A stretch of DNA of 64,000 nt from assembly GCF_900112845.1 (NCBI RefSeq), contig NZ_FONG01000005.1, positions 124,001 through 188,000 of the forward strand. Direction: 5' to 3'. A program made the position numbers and the translations under genes. This stretch comes from Actinacidiphila alni (GTDB lineage: Bacteria > Actinomycetota > Actinomycetes > Streptomycetales > Streptomycetaceae). The notes under the pieces were generated by a model that ran no database searches, had not been told where the DNA came from, and saw only the letters and a program-made list of their open reading frames with translations. Positions 16,044 through 25,639 of the stretch are shown in pieces (the first letter of the stretch is position 1; each line of letters starts with the position of its first letter).

Positions 16044-16901
16044 TCAGGAGGCGAGGGCCGCCGCCAGGGTGTCGCGCAGCGGGGTGGTCGGGCGGCCGAT
16101 GAGGCGGGACAGGTCGCCGCTGGTGCGGGCCAGCAGGCCGCGCTCGATGGCGTAGTCGACGTCCACCAGGATGTCGGCGAAGCCCGCGGGGAGGCCCGCG
16201 CCGACCAGGATCCCCTTGCGGGTCTCGCCCGGCACGTTGTTGTACGCGATGTCCCGGCCGGTCAGCTCGCCGACCAGCGCCGCGTACTCGGCGAAGCTCC
16301 ACGCGACGTCGCCGCTCAGCTCGTACGCCGTGTTCTCGTGGCCCTCGCCGGTCAGGACGGCGGCCGCGGCGGCGGCGTAGTCCGCGCGGGCGGCCGAGGC
16401 GACCCGGCCGTCGCCCGCGTTGGCCACGACGGCGCCGTGCTCCAGCACCGGGGCCAGGTTCTCGGAGAACACCTCGGTGTACCAGCCGTTGCGCAGGAAG
16501 GTGTACGGCACGCCCGTGCCCAGGATGTGCGTCTCGGTCGCCTTGTGCTCGTCCGCCAGCGCGAAGTCGGCGTCCGGGCCGCCGAGCACCCCTGTGTACG
16601 CCAGCAGCGCCACGCCGGCCTCCTTCGCGGCGTCCGCCACGGCCGCGTGCTGCGGGACGCGCTTGCCGACCTCGCTGCCCGAGATCAGCAGCACGCGGTC
16701 GCCCGCGTGGAAGGCGTCCTTCAGCGTCTCGGGGCGGCTGTAGTCCGCCACCCGCAGCTCGACGCCCCGCGCGGCGAGGTCGGCGGCCTTGTCCGCGTCG
16801 CGGACAACCGCGGCGATGTCCCCTGCGGGGACGCGGGTGAGCAGCTCGTCGATGACGAGGCGGCCGAGGTGGCCGGTGGCTCCGGTGACGACGAAGCTCA
16901 T
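16044..16901 (-). CDS. NAD(P)-binding quinone oxidoreductase, QorB/YtfG-like (NmrA/SDR)
   Basis: Atypical short-chain dehydrogenase of 285 residues; ATG at 16901 with GGGAG upstream. The N-terminal nucleotide-binding glycine motif is FVVTGATGHLGRLVIDEL. Further matches to E. coli QOR2 (QorB, formerly YtfG) are LLISGSEVGKRVPQHAAV, ADEHKATETHIL, YTFLRNGWYTE, ASAARADYAAAAAAVL and YELSGDVAWSF. It likely reduces quinones with NADPH. The gene is divergent from an HxlR regulator with 106 bp between starts, the same arrangement as ytfG-ytfH in E. coli and qor2-qorR in Corynebacterium, which supports control by redox-sensing. Confidence 0.87.
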   Translation of the reverse strand: MSFVVTGATGHLGRLVIDELLTRVPAGDIAAVVRDADKAADLAARGVELRVADYSRPETLKDAFHAGDRVLLISGSEVGKRVPQHAAVADAAKEAGVALLAYTGVLGGPDADFALADEHKATETHILGTGVPYTFLRNGWYTEVFSENLAPVLEHGAVVANAGDGRVASAARADYAAAAAAVLTGEGHENTAYELSGDVAWSFAEYAALVGELTGRDIAYNNVPGETRKGILVGAGLPAGFADILVDVDYAIERGLLARTSGDLSRLIGRPTTPLRDTLAAALAS

Positions 16902-17007
16902 GTCTTTTTCTCCCTGTTTGTGCTGTGTGCGGCTTACGGCGTGACTCACTCACCGTACGCCGGGCACTAACCTCGGGAAAGTACCCACCTTGAAGTAAGG
17001 TACCCAC
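16902..17007. promoter_or_regulatory. Divergent promoter with HxlR-type operator
   Basis: Between the quinone reductase and HxlR genes, GTACCCAC is repeated directly at 16981-16988 and 17000-17007, and between them lies the dyad ACCTT-GAAGT-AAGGT (16987-17001). The second copy touches the HxlR start codon, so binding here would block the regulator's own translation start or promoter. The AAGG inside the dyad may also serve as its ribosome site. Operator identity is inferred. Confidence 0.55.
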
Positions 17008-17364
17008 ATGGACGCAAGTTGCCCCGAGCGGGGGATCCTCGAACATGTCACCAGCCGGTGGGGCGTTCTCGTCCTCATCGAGCTGCACGGTGGCCGTACC
17101 CGTCGCTTCAGCGAATTGCGGCGGTCGATCGGGATCGTCACGGAGAAGATGCTCACGCAGACGCTGCGGACTCTCGAACGTGACGGCTTCGTCCTCCGCC
17201 GGGCCCTGCCCGTCATCCCCCCGCACGTCACCTACTCCCTCACCCCTCTCGGCGAGGAGGCCGCCTCCCGCGTACGGTCACTGTCCGAATGGACGGCCAC
17301 CCATGCCCAGGAGGTCCTCGCGGCCCGCGAGTCCTACGACGCCTCGGCGTCAGGCGCGGCCTGA
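17008..17364 (+). CDS. HxlR-family transcriptional regulator (QorR/YtfH-like)
   Basis: Winged-helix regulator of 118 residues from the ATG at 17008. The HxlR domain covers most of it: CPERGILEHVTSRWGVLVLIEL, RFSELRRSIGIVTEKMLTQTL (recognition helix), LERDGFVLRRALPVIPPHVTYSLTPLG (wing). It has a single cysteine, Cys5, at the position used for thiol redox sensing in QorR and YodB. Together with the divergent quinone reductase this suggests a quinone- or diamide-responsive switch; the target and signal are inferred from family knowledge. A dispersed inverted-repeat element follows, between it and the convergent korB. Confidence 0.88.
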   Translation: MDASCPERGILEHVTSRWGVLVLIELHGGRTRRFSELRRSIGIVTEKMLTQTLRTLERDGFVLRRALPVIPPHVTYSLTPLGEEAASRVRSLSEWTATHAQEVLAARESYDASASGAA

Positions 17365-17372
17365 GGTCTTTT

Positions 17373-17501
17373 AGGGGCGCGGGGAACTGCGCGCTCAACC
17401 CCCACCGGGCCGGTGGTCCGAAGACAACCGATCTGCCCCTCTGGGGCCGGTGGTGACGTACAGCCATCGTCGTGGCTGGTCGCGCAGTTCCCCGCGCCCC
17501 T
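17373..17501. repeat. Dispersed inverted-repeat element, copy 1
   Basis: Perfect 21-bp arms (AGGGGCGCGGGGAACTGCGC plus one base at 17373-17393; complement at 17481-17501) flank an 87-bp loop containing a second GC-rich dyad. It lies between convergent genes (hxlR and korB). The same arm sequence recurs at 22523 and 23972. It probably acts as a bidirectional terminator; the family resembles a MITE-like repeat common in Streptomyces intergenic regions. Confidence 0.75.
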
Positions 17502-17522
17502 GACGGGGCACCCTTCGTCGGA

Positions 17523-18579
<1,057 letters not shown>

Positions 18580-18587
<8 letters not shown>

Positions 18588-20547
18588 TCGCACTCTCCTC
18601 CACGAGAGCCTTCGCGAGCTGCTCGGACTTGAACGGCAGCCCCGTGACCTGCGTGTATGAATGGGCGTCGACCAGATACTTCGCCCGCAGGAGGTGGGCG
18701 AGCTGGCCGAGGTTCATCTCGGGCACCACGACCTTGTCGTAGGCCCGCAGGACCTCCCCGAGATTGGCCGGGAAGGGGTTGAGGTGGCGCAGGTGCGCCT
18801 GGGCGATCGAGCCGCCCTCACGCCGGATCCGCCGGACGGCCGCTGTGATCGGCCCGTACGTCGAACCCCAGCCGATCACCAGGGTGCGCGCGGCGCCGCC
18901 GGGGTCGTCGACCACGACGTCCGGCACCTGGACGCCGTCGATCTTGGCCTGCCGGGTGCGGGTCATGAAGTCGTGGTTGGCCGGGTCGTACGAGATGTTG
19001 CCGGTGCCGTCCTGCTTCTCGATGCCGCCGATGCGGTGTTCGAGGCCGGGCGTGCCGGGCACCGCCCAGGGGCGGGCCAGCGTCTCCGGGTCGCGCAGAT
19101 ACGGCCAGAATTCCTCGCTGCCGTCCGCGGCCGTGTGGTTGGGCGCGGTCGCGAACCGTACCCGCAGGTCCGGCAGGTCCTCCACGTCCGGGATGCGCCA
19201 GGGCTCGGAGCCGTTGGCCAGATAGCCGTCGGAGAGCAGCATGACCGGGGTGCGGTAGGTCAGCGCGATGCGCGCCGCCTCCAGGGCCGCGTCGAAGCAG
19301 TCGGCCGGGGTGCAGGGCGCCACGACCGGCACCGGGGCCTCGCCGTTGCGTCCGTACATCGCCTGGAGCAGGTCGGACTGCTCGGTCTTGGTCGGCAGGC
19401 CGGTGGACGGGCCGCCGCGCTGGATGTCGATGATCAGCAGCGGCAGTTCGAGACTGACGGCCAGGCCGATCGTCTCCGACTTCAGCGCCACACCGGGGCC
19501 TGAGGTCGTGGTCAGCGCCAGCGAGCCGCCGAAGGCCGCGCCGAGCGCCGCGCCGATGGCGGCGATCTCGTCCTCGGCCTGGAAGGTGCGCACACCGAAA
19601 TTCTTGTGCCGGCTCAGCTCGTGCAGGATGTCCGAGGCCGGGGTGATCGGGTACGAGCCGAGGAACAGCGGCAGTTCGCTGCGCTGGCCGGCGGCGACCA
19701 GGCCGTACGCGAGCGCCAGATTCCCGGAGATGTTGCGGTAGGTGCCGGCCGGGAAGGCGCTGGAGGCGGGCTGCACCTCGTAGTTGACCGCGAAGTCCTC
19801 GGTCGTCTCGCCGAAGTTCCAGCCCGCGCGGAAGGCGGTGACATTCGCCTCGGCGATGTCCGGCTTCTTCGCGAACTTCTTGCGCAGGAAGGACTCGGTG
19901 CCCTCGGTCGGCCGGTGGTACATCCACGACAGCAGGCCGAGCGCGAACATGTTCTTCGCCCGTTCGGCGTCCTTGCGGGCCAGACCGCTGTCCTTGAGCG
20001 CCTCCACCGTCAGCGTGGTCAGCGGCACCGGGTGCACCGCGTACGCCTCCAGCGACCCGTCGTCCAACGGGCTGGCGGCGTAGCCGACCTTCGCCATCGC
20101 GCGCTTGGTGAACTCGTCCGTGTTCACGATGATCTCGGCGCCGCGGGGCAGGTCCGCGATGTTCGCCTTCAGCGCGGCGGGGTTCATCGCCACCAGCACG
20201 TCGGGCGCGTCGCCGGGGGTGAGGATGTCGTGGTCGGCGAAGTGCAGCTGGAACGACGACACCCCCGGCAGGGTGCCTGCGGGGGCGCGGATCTCGGCCG
20301 GGAAGTTCGGCAGGGTCGAGAGATCGTTCCCGAAGGACGCGGTCTCCGAGGTGAAACGGTCCCCGGTGAGCTGCATCCCGTCCCCGGAGTCACCCGCGAA
20401 GCGGATGATCACCCGGTCCAGGCGCCTCGTCTCCTTCACCGGTTTGCGCTGTTCGCCGAGGACGTCACCGATCACCGGCGGATGCGACGGCTCCTGCGCT
20501 GGCGGCTCCGCGGTCGCGGAGCTGCTGCTGCTGACCTGGCTGGTCAC
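18580..20547 (-). CDS. korA: 2-oxoacid:ferredoxin oxidoreductase subunit alpha (KorA, gamma-alpha fusion)
   Basis: Alpha subunit of 655 residues. The GTG at 20547 was chosen for the GGGAGG nine bases upstream; the frame opens to 20586. After a Ser/Ala-rich N-terminus comes the gamma domain (RVIIRFAGDSGDGMQLTGDRF, then NFPAEIRAPAGTLPGVSSF), followed by the alpha domain with PITPASDILHEL, EDEIAAIGAALGAAFGG, TTTSGPGVALKSE, and GGPSTGLPTKTEQSDL, all typical. It partners korB in the same operon. Its position a few kilobases from a NuoEFG-less complex I cluster suggests that reduced ferredoxin may feed that module (inference). Confidence 0.93.
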
Positions 20548-20672
20548 TGAAACGGACCTCCCTCGAGGCGGCGGCTCACCGGTCATCGTACGTCGGTAAG
20601 GGTCGCCTTCCCCGTACGTCCCGGAATGTGGATGCGACCGCCCGACGTACTGTTAGACAGAGTGTCAACAAA

Positions 20673-21332
20673 TCAGGAGTTCAGGTAGGTGAGGACCGCC
20701 AGGACGCGACGGTGATCCCCGTCACTCGGCGCCAGGCCCAGCTTCAGGAAGATGTTGCTGACGTGCTTCTCGACCGCTCCGTCGCTGACCACCAGCTGCT
20801 TGGCGACCGCCGAATTCGTCCGGCCCTCGGCCATCAGCCCCAGCACCTCGCGCTCGCGCGGCGTCAGCCCGGCCAGCACGTCCTGCTTGCGGCTGCGGCC
20901 CAGCAGCTGCGCCACCACCTCCGGGTCCAGCGCGGTGCCGCCCTCGGCGACCCGCACCACCGCGTCCACGAACTCGCGGACCTCGGCCACCCGGTCCTTG
21001 AGCAGATAGCCCACCCCGCGGCTGCTGCCCGCCAGCAGCTCCGTCGCGTACTGCTCCTCCACGTACTGCGACAGCACCAGCACCCCGATGTCCGGGTAGT
21101 CCTTGCGCAGCCGCACCGCCGCCCGCACCCCCTCGTCGGTGTGCGTGGGCGGCATCCGGACGTCCGCCACCACCACGTCGGGCGCCGCGCCCTCGTCCGC
21201 CAGCTCCCGGACGACCTTGATCAGCGCCTCGGCGTCACCGACACCGGCGACCACGTCGTGGCCCCGGTCGGTCAGCAGCCGGGTCAGGCCCTCCCGAAGC
21301 AGTACCGAATCCTCGGCGATGACCACCCGCAC
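20673..21332 (-). CDS. NarL/LuxR-type response regulator
   Basis: Response regulator of 219 residues. The GTG at 21332 was chosen because GGAGG lies five bases upstream and the receiver domain begins VRVVIAEDSVLLREG; longer starts add unrelated residues. The phospho-acceptor is Asp57 (VVVADVRMPP), with the acidic pair Glu7/Asp8, and the output is a LuxR helix-turn-helix (LTPREREVLGLMAEGRTN, then AVEKHVSNIFLKLGL). No kinase adjoins it directly. Two sensor kinases of the class that usually pairs with this type of regulator lie 2.9-5.5 kb away, beyond three inserted genes, and are the probable partners. It is on the same strand as korA, 125 bp upstream of it. Confidence 0.9.
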   Translation of the reverse strand: MRVVIAEDSVLLREGLTRLLTDRGHDVVAGVGDAEALIKVVRELADEGAAPDVVVADVRMPPTHTDEGVRAAVRLRKDYPDIGVLVLSQYVEEQYATELLAGSSRGVGYLLKDRVAEVREFVDAVVRVAEGGTALDPEVVAQLLGRSRKQDVLAGLTPREREVLGLMAEGRTNSAVAKQLVVSDGAVEKHVSNIFLKLGLAPSDGDHRRVLAVLTYLNS

Positions 21333-21538
21333 CTTGTCCTCCACCCGTTCCAGCCCCCGTAACGACCCTGTCTTCCCCAGCATCCCAGCATCGACGCGGT
21401 CATGGGGAATACGGTTCCAGCGGGCAAGGTTGCGCCCGCGGGTCCGGCACGGGTCGTACGAGAGCGGCTCGACGGACCCACGTACGGACACACGTACGGG
21501 CACAAGTACGGATACGACACAGGGCAAGAGGAGAGCGT

Positions 21539-22507
21539 GTGCGCGCGGTCGGTTTCGACGTCAACGGTGGTCCCGAGGTGCTGCGGCCGGTGGAACTCCC
21601 CGTCCCCGAACCCGGACCGGGACAGGTGCTGATCCGCGTCGCGTACGCGGGCGTCAACTACGGCGAAGTGCAGCACCGGCTCGGCGACTTCGGTCCGCCG
21701 GACGGGATCACGGTGCCCGGTATGGAGGTCTCCGGCGAGATCGCCGCGCTCGGCGACGACGTGGCCGGGCTGGCCCTCGGCGACCACGTCGCCGCCTACC
21801 TGCCCGACGGCGGCGGATACGCCGAATACGCCGTCGCGCCCGCCGACTTCGCCTTCCCGCTCGACGGGATCTCGCTGCGCGACGGCGGCGGCGCCGCGCT
21901 CGTCCTCACCACCGCGTACGGCGTCCTCGCCGGGGCCGCGCGGCTCACCGCCGGGGACTCCGTTCTCATCCACGCCGCCGCCGGCGGGGTCGGCTCGGCC
22001 GCCGCCCAGATCGCCCGGGCGCTGGGCGCCGCCGCCGTCCACGGCACGGTCCGCACCCCGGAGAAGGCGGAGTACGCCAAGCGGTTCGGCTACGACGCGG
22101 TGCTGCTGCGGGACACCTTCCCGGCCGACCTGGCCGCGACCGGCACCGAGGTCGACGTCGTCCTCGACCCGGTCGGCGGCCGCACCCGGCTCGCGAGCCT
22201 CGACGTCCTCGCCCCCTTCGGGCGTGTCGTCGTCTACGGCGACGCCGCCCGCGAGCCCGACCTGTCGCTGCCGGTCCTCCCGCTGTGGAAGCAGAATCGT
22301 TCCCTCTCCGGCTACAACATCGGCGATCTCGGCCGCCGGGCCCCGTCCGTCGTCCGCGGCCACGCCCTCGCCGCCCTCTCCCTCCTCGCCTCCGGAGCCA
22401 TCCGCCTCGACGTCACCGCCGAACTCTCGCTCGCCGCGGCCTTCCAGGCCCACCACGCCCTGGAGGAGGGCACGAGCCGCGGAAAGGTGCTTTTGGCCAT
22501 CGCCTGA
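21539..22507 (+). CDS. Zinc-type alcohol dehydrogenase / quinone oxidoreductase
   Basis: MDR-superfamily NAD(P)H-dependent oxidoreductase of 322 residues; GTG at 21539 after GAGGAG. The GroES-like N-terminal half has RVAYAGVNYGEVQHRLG and GMEVSGEIAALGDDV; the Rossmann half has VLIHAAAGGVGSAAAQIARALGA and DVVLDPVGG. The usual catalytic zinc cysteines and structural zinc lobe are not seen, so it is closer to zeta-crystallin quinone reductase than to alcohol dehydrogenase. It is divergent from the response regulator and ends beside a half copy of the dispersed repeat. Substrate unknown. Confidence 0.88.
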   Translation: MRAVGFDVNGGPEVLRPVELPVPEPGPGQVLIRVAYAGVNYGEVQHRLGDFGPPDGITVPGMEVSGEIAALGDDVAGLALGDHVAAYLPDGGGYAEYAVAPADFAFPLDGISLRDGGGAALVLTTAYGVLAGAARLTAGDSVLIHAAAGGVGSAAAQIARALGAAAVHGTVRTPEKAEYAKRFGYDAVLLRDTFPADLAATGTEVDVVLDPVGGRTRLASLDVLAPFGRVVVYGDAAREPDLSLPVLPLWKQNRSLSGYNIGDLGRRAPSVVRGHALAALSLLASGAIRLDVTAELSLAAAFQAHHALEEGTSRGKVLLAIA

Positions 22508-22522
22508 AAGGGGCTGCCCCGT

Positions 22523-22541
22523 AGGGGCGCGGGGAACTGCG
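22523..22541. repeat. Dispersed repeat arm, solo half copy
   Basis: AGGGGCGCGGGGAACTGCG matches 19 bases of the left arm of the elements at 17373 and 23972, but no complementary right arm is found before the TetR gene ends at 22612. It is probably a decayed copy of the same element. Confidence 0.65.
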
Positions 22542-22611
22542 ACCAGCCACCGTGGGGGTGCAGACAAAAAGCCGTCCCCAGCTGGGCAGACGCTGTCTGT
22601 TTCCCGACGCG

Positions 22612-23259
22612 CTACGGCAAGCGCGAAGCCCGCATGCGGTCCGGCCTGGGGCGGCCGGGGAAGAGGTCGGTGGCGGGTGACGGCAGGTCGTACATCGCGT
22701 GGAGGCGGCGGCGGACGGCCTCGACCGGATATTCCTCGGCGTAGACCGCGATCTTGAAGATGACGCCCTCCAGGACGCTGCGCAGCAGCACTTCCTCCAG
22801 CGCGGGATCCTCCGCCCCGCGCGCGGCGAACAGCTCGCGCAGGCCGTCCTCCAGGGCCACCACCCGCTCCTCCTTGCGCGCCTCGGCCGCCGCGAACCGC
22901 GGGTGCGTGGCCGGGTTCACCACGAGGCTGAGCGCCATCCGCTGCACCGGCACCGTCGTCGCCGCCGTACGCACGATGCCGTCGATGACCGCCGCCAGCC
23001 GCTCGTCCGGGCCGCCGGTCACGTCCAGGACGGCGGCCACCTCGTCCAGGTAACGGTCGAGCAGCTCGTCCACCAGGCTCTGCTTGCCGGGGAAGTAGTA
23101 CGTGAGCAGCCCCCGGGACACCCCGGCCCGCGCGGTGATCTCCGAGACCGTGGCGTCGTGGAAACCCTTCTCCGCGAAGACCGCCAGGGCCGCCGCGAGG
23201 ATCCGCTCCCGCGACCGGCCCCGCAATTCCTCGTTGGCCTCCGCCGATCGTGGCGACAC
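22612..23259 (-). CDS. TetR-family transcriptional regulator
   Basis: Regulator of 215 residues; GTG at 23259 with GGAGGAG upstream, though the frame is open further. The TetR N-terminus reads RERILAAALAVFAEKGFHDATVSEITARAGVSRGLLTYYFPGKQ (key parts: the helix-turn-helix TVSEITARAGVSRGLLTYYF). The C-terminal ligand domain has VVNPATHPRFAAAEARKEE and LEEVLLRSVLEGVIFKIAVYAEEYP. It is divergent from a gene of unknown function, with a 20-bp palindrome in between that is a likely operator. Confidence 0.9.
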   Translation of the reverse strand: MSPRSAEANEELRGRSRERILAAALAVFAEKGFHDATVSEITARAGVSRGLLTYYFPGKQSLVDELLDRYLDEVAAVLDVTGGPDERLAAVIDGIVRTAATTVPVQRMALSLVVNPATHPRFAAAEARKEERVVALEDGLRELFAARGAEDPALEEVLLRSVLEGVIFKIAVYAEEYPVEAVRRRLHAMYDLPSPATDLFPGRPRPDRMRASRLP

Positions 23260-23377
23260 CCCGTCTCCTCCCTGCTCGTCCTCCCCGCCCGCCCGGGACA
23301 ACCCTGGCACCGCCCCCATTGTTACCCCACCCGCCAACTCCCCTTGCGGAGGCGGCCGTTGAGGTTGGGATTTTCCA

Positions 23378-23397
23378 TTGACCGGCTGTACAGTCAA
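23378..23397. promoter_or_regulatory. Probable TetR operator
   Basis: TTGACCGGCTGTACAGTCAA is an inverted repeat (TTGAC/GTCAA arms, with an inner TGTACA palindrome) 40 bases upstream of the 23437 gene and 119 bases upstream of the tetR gene. Its TTGACC may serve as a -35 box. Binding by the neighbouring TetR protein is inferred. Confidence 0.55.
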
Positions 23398-23436
23398 CGC
23401 CCTCAAGGTCAGGGCTCCAGAGCGTGAGGAAGCACA

Positions 23437-23874
23437 GTGGCGAGCAAAGAAGAGATGAAAGCGGCGATACACGCCGCTTTCGACGCGGCCGTGCCGGACG
23501 GCGGCAGCTACACCAAGGTCTACGCCTCGGACATGAAGCAGAAGAACTTCGTCGTCTTCCGCAGCACCACCGTCTACAACTACGCGGTGGGCTTCCGGCC
23601 CGGCAGCACCGAGCTGGTGATTCTTCCGGTCGACGAGGAGAACGGGGCGATCGTCGCCGGGTCTCCGGTGACCATCACCGATGCGAACCGCGGAGCGGTG
23701 AAGAAGCGGGACCTCCAAGGGCGGTTCCACGTCGCCACGACGGACGGGCAGTCCTTCCGGCTCACCGTGATCCCCTCCGTCCCCAAGATCACCGCTGCCG
23801 CGTACCAGCTTCCTGTCGAGCAGCGCGACGAGTTCGCCGCTTTCCAAGGAGTACGGGACCTCATCTGCGCCTAA
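23437..23874 (+). CDS. Protein of unknown function, divergent from TetR
   Basis: Product of 145 residues from the GTG at 23437, with GAGGAAG upstream. I do not recognise a family. It has no signal peptide or membrane segment, is mixed alpha/beta in character (EEMKAAIHAAFDAAVPDGGSYTK, VYASDMKQKNFVVFRSTTVYN, FRLTVIPSVPKITAAAYQLP), and has a single cysteine two residues from the C-terminus. Codon use resembles the neighbours. The close divergent TetR gene and palindrome suggest that it is that regulator's target. It is followed by the nested inverted-repeat region. Confidence 0.75.
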   Translation: MASKEEMKAAIHAAFDAAVPDGGSYTKVYASDMKQKNFVVFRSTTVYNYAVGFRPGSTELVILPVDEENGAIVAGSPVTITDANRGAVKKRDLQGRFHVATTDGQSFRLTVIPSVPKITAAAYQLPVEQRDEFAAFQGVRDLICA

Positions 23875-24187
23875 CCCGCGCCCTCCGTACCCGCACCGTG
23901 CGGAGTGCGGTGCCCCTCCGGGGGGTGGGGCGCGTGAGGTCTCCTGCGGAGTGCGGTGAGTCAGGTCTTTTAGGGGCGCGGGGAACTGCGCGCTCAGCCC
24001 CCACCGGCCGGTGGTCGCAAAAACAACAGCGTCTGCCCCGCTGGGGGCGGTTTTTTTCCTGCGCCCCGGCGTGGGCTGAGCGCGCAGTTCCCCGCGCCCC
24101 TGAGGGTTACCGTCCTCCGCAGGAGCGAGACCTCGGGCACCGCACTCCGCAGGAGGGCGCCCTTCTCCGCGGGGGCGGGGTGGCGGG
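23875..24187. repeat. Nested inverted-repeat element (dispersed repeat, copy 3)
   Basis: This 313-bp gene-free stretch is built of nested dyads. The inner element has perfect 29-bp arms (23972-24000 and 24073-24101), the same repeat family as at 17373. Outside it, an 18-bp perfect pair (CTCCTGCGGAGTGCGGTG 23941-23958; complement 24138-24155) surrounds the whole, and the CGGAGTGCGGTG unit occurs again near 23900. It lies between convergent genes and can act as a terminator both ways. The layering suggests successive insertion of repeat units. Confidence 0.75.
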
Positions 24188-25507
24188 CTACGCCCGCCAG
24201 GGGAGTTCGGTGGTGATGTGGGTGGGGCCGCCGGCGGGGGAGTCGACGGCGAGGATCCCGTCGACGGAGTCGAGCCGCTCGGCGAGGCCGGCGAGACCGG
24301 AGCCGCCGGAAAGGGCGGCACCACCGCGACCGTTGTCGATGACCTGCATCATGAGGCGGTCGTCGGCCCGCCAGACATCGACGCTGGCGCGCGAAGCGCC
24401 ACTGTGCTTGCTGACGTTCTGCAAAAGCTCCGAGACGGTGAAGTACGCGATCCCCTCGATCGCGGGCACCGGCCGCGCCGGCAGATCCACGGTCACGGAA
24501 ACCGGCACCGTGCACCGCGCCGCCACGGCGGACAGAGCCGGCCCGAGCCCCCGGTCGGTGAGAATCGCGGGATGGATCCCGCGCGCCAGATCCCGCAATT
24601 CCTGAAGCGCGATCTTCACCTCGCCATGCGCCTCCTCGACCATGAGAGCCCCCGCGCTCGGGTCCTCCAGCAGCTTCTCCTTGGCGAGGCCGAGGTCCAT
24701 GGCGAGCGCGACCAGGCGCGCCTGCGCACCGTCGTGCAGATCCCGCTCGATCCGCCGCAGATCGGCCGCCGCGGTGTCGACGACGACCCCCCGGTCGGAC
24801 TCCAGCTCCGTGACGCGGTCGGCCAGCCGGGACGGCCCGAGGAGTCCGGAGACGAGGACGCGGTCGACGTGCGCCATCCCCCGGACCACCCAGGGCATGG
24901 TGAGGACGAGGGTGCCGCCGACGGCGACGCTGAGCGCCATGTCCAGCGGGGTGTGCAGCCACCAGCCGTGCCGGCCGTCGTCGCTGCCGTAGATCTGGAG
25001 GCCGTCCTGCCCGAAGTAGACCGGGAAGACCCACCGCCACAGTGGATAGGTGAGCAGCCCCCAGCCGTACGTGAAGAAGCTGATCGCGACGGAGAAGGTG
25101 AAGACGCCCCACGGGAAGTGCAGCAGCGTGTAGAGGGCGTGCCGCCAGTTGACGCCGCTGCCGAGCTGCGCGCCCAGCCGGGCGAGCAGGCCGCCCTTGG
25201 CGCGTACAGGGCGCGGGTTCTCCACGTCGAGCCAGAGCATCGAGCGGGCCCGGGACCGTTCGACCGAGCCGATCGCCCGGCAGCCGCCCAGCGCCAGCAC
25301 CAGCACCGGCAGCCCGATGAAAGTGATCAGCAGGCCGGCGCCGAGCGAGAACATCGTCACGGTCCAGACGAAGCCGGTGATGCCCATCGGCAGATTCAGC
25401 AGCAGGTAGCCGAACTCGCGCCATGTGCGCGCCTCGAACGGGGCGCGCAGCGCCGGCGGCAGGCGGTGCTCGCGCTCGCGCCCGGCCGGCGGGATGCCGT
25501 AAGCCAT
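24188..25507 (-). CDS. Sensor histidine kinase with N-terminal sensor domain, paralog 1
   Basis: Membrane histidine kinase of 439 residues; ATG at 25507 with GAGGGG upstream. Hydrophobic segments lie at about 33-72, 126-160 and 186-207, forming a sensor domain typical of Streptomyces kinases (TWREFGYLLLNLPMGITGF; VERSRARSML). The HisKA_3 phospho-acceptor is His258 in RRIERDLHDGAQARLVAL, and the HATPase boxes are SELLQNVSKHSG (N box), VIDNGRGG and GSGLAGLAERL. It closely resembles the adjacent upstream kinase and probably arose by tandem duplication. The partner is likely the response regulator at 20673-21332. Confidence 0.9.
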   Translation of the reverse strand: MAYGIPPAGREREHRLPPALRAPFEARTWREFGYLLLNLPMGITGFVWTVTMFSLGAGLLITFIGLPVLVLALGGCRAIGSVERSRARSMLWLDVENPRPVRAKGGLLARLGAQLGSGVNWRHALYTLLHFPWGVFTFSVAISFFTYGWGLLTYPLWRWVFPVYFGQDGLQIYGSDDGRHGWWLHTPLDMALSVAVGGTLVLTMPWVVRGMAHVDRVLVSGLLGPSRLADRVTELESDRGVVVDTAAADLRRIERDLHDGAQARLVALAMDLGLAKEKLLEDPSAGALMVEEAHGEVKIALQELRDLARGIHPAILTDRGLGPALSAVAARCTVPVSVTVDLPARPVPAIEGIAYFTVSELLQNVSKHSGASRASVDVWRADDRLMMQVIDNGRGGAALSGGSGLAGLAERLDSVDGILAVDSPAGGPTHITTELPWRA

Positions 25508-25639
25508 GGTCGGTCCGTCCCCTCTGCTTCTTCTTCTCTTCCGTACCTCAAGAGTGGCCGGATCGCGCGCCCGCGCCCATGGTGCGGATCGGCGTCCTCG
25601 GGGTGGGGTTAGCCCTACCGCCCGCCCCGGCGGGAGGTC

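Noticed and set aside
20651-20670. TGTTAGACA-GAG-TGTCAACA dyad with TTGACA on the minus strand upstream of korA
   Set aside because: No -10 box at proper distance toward korA and the arms match only partly; not listed as promoter.
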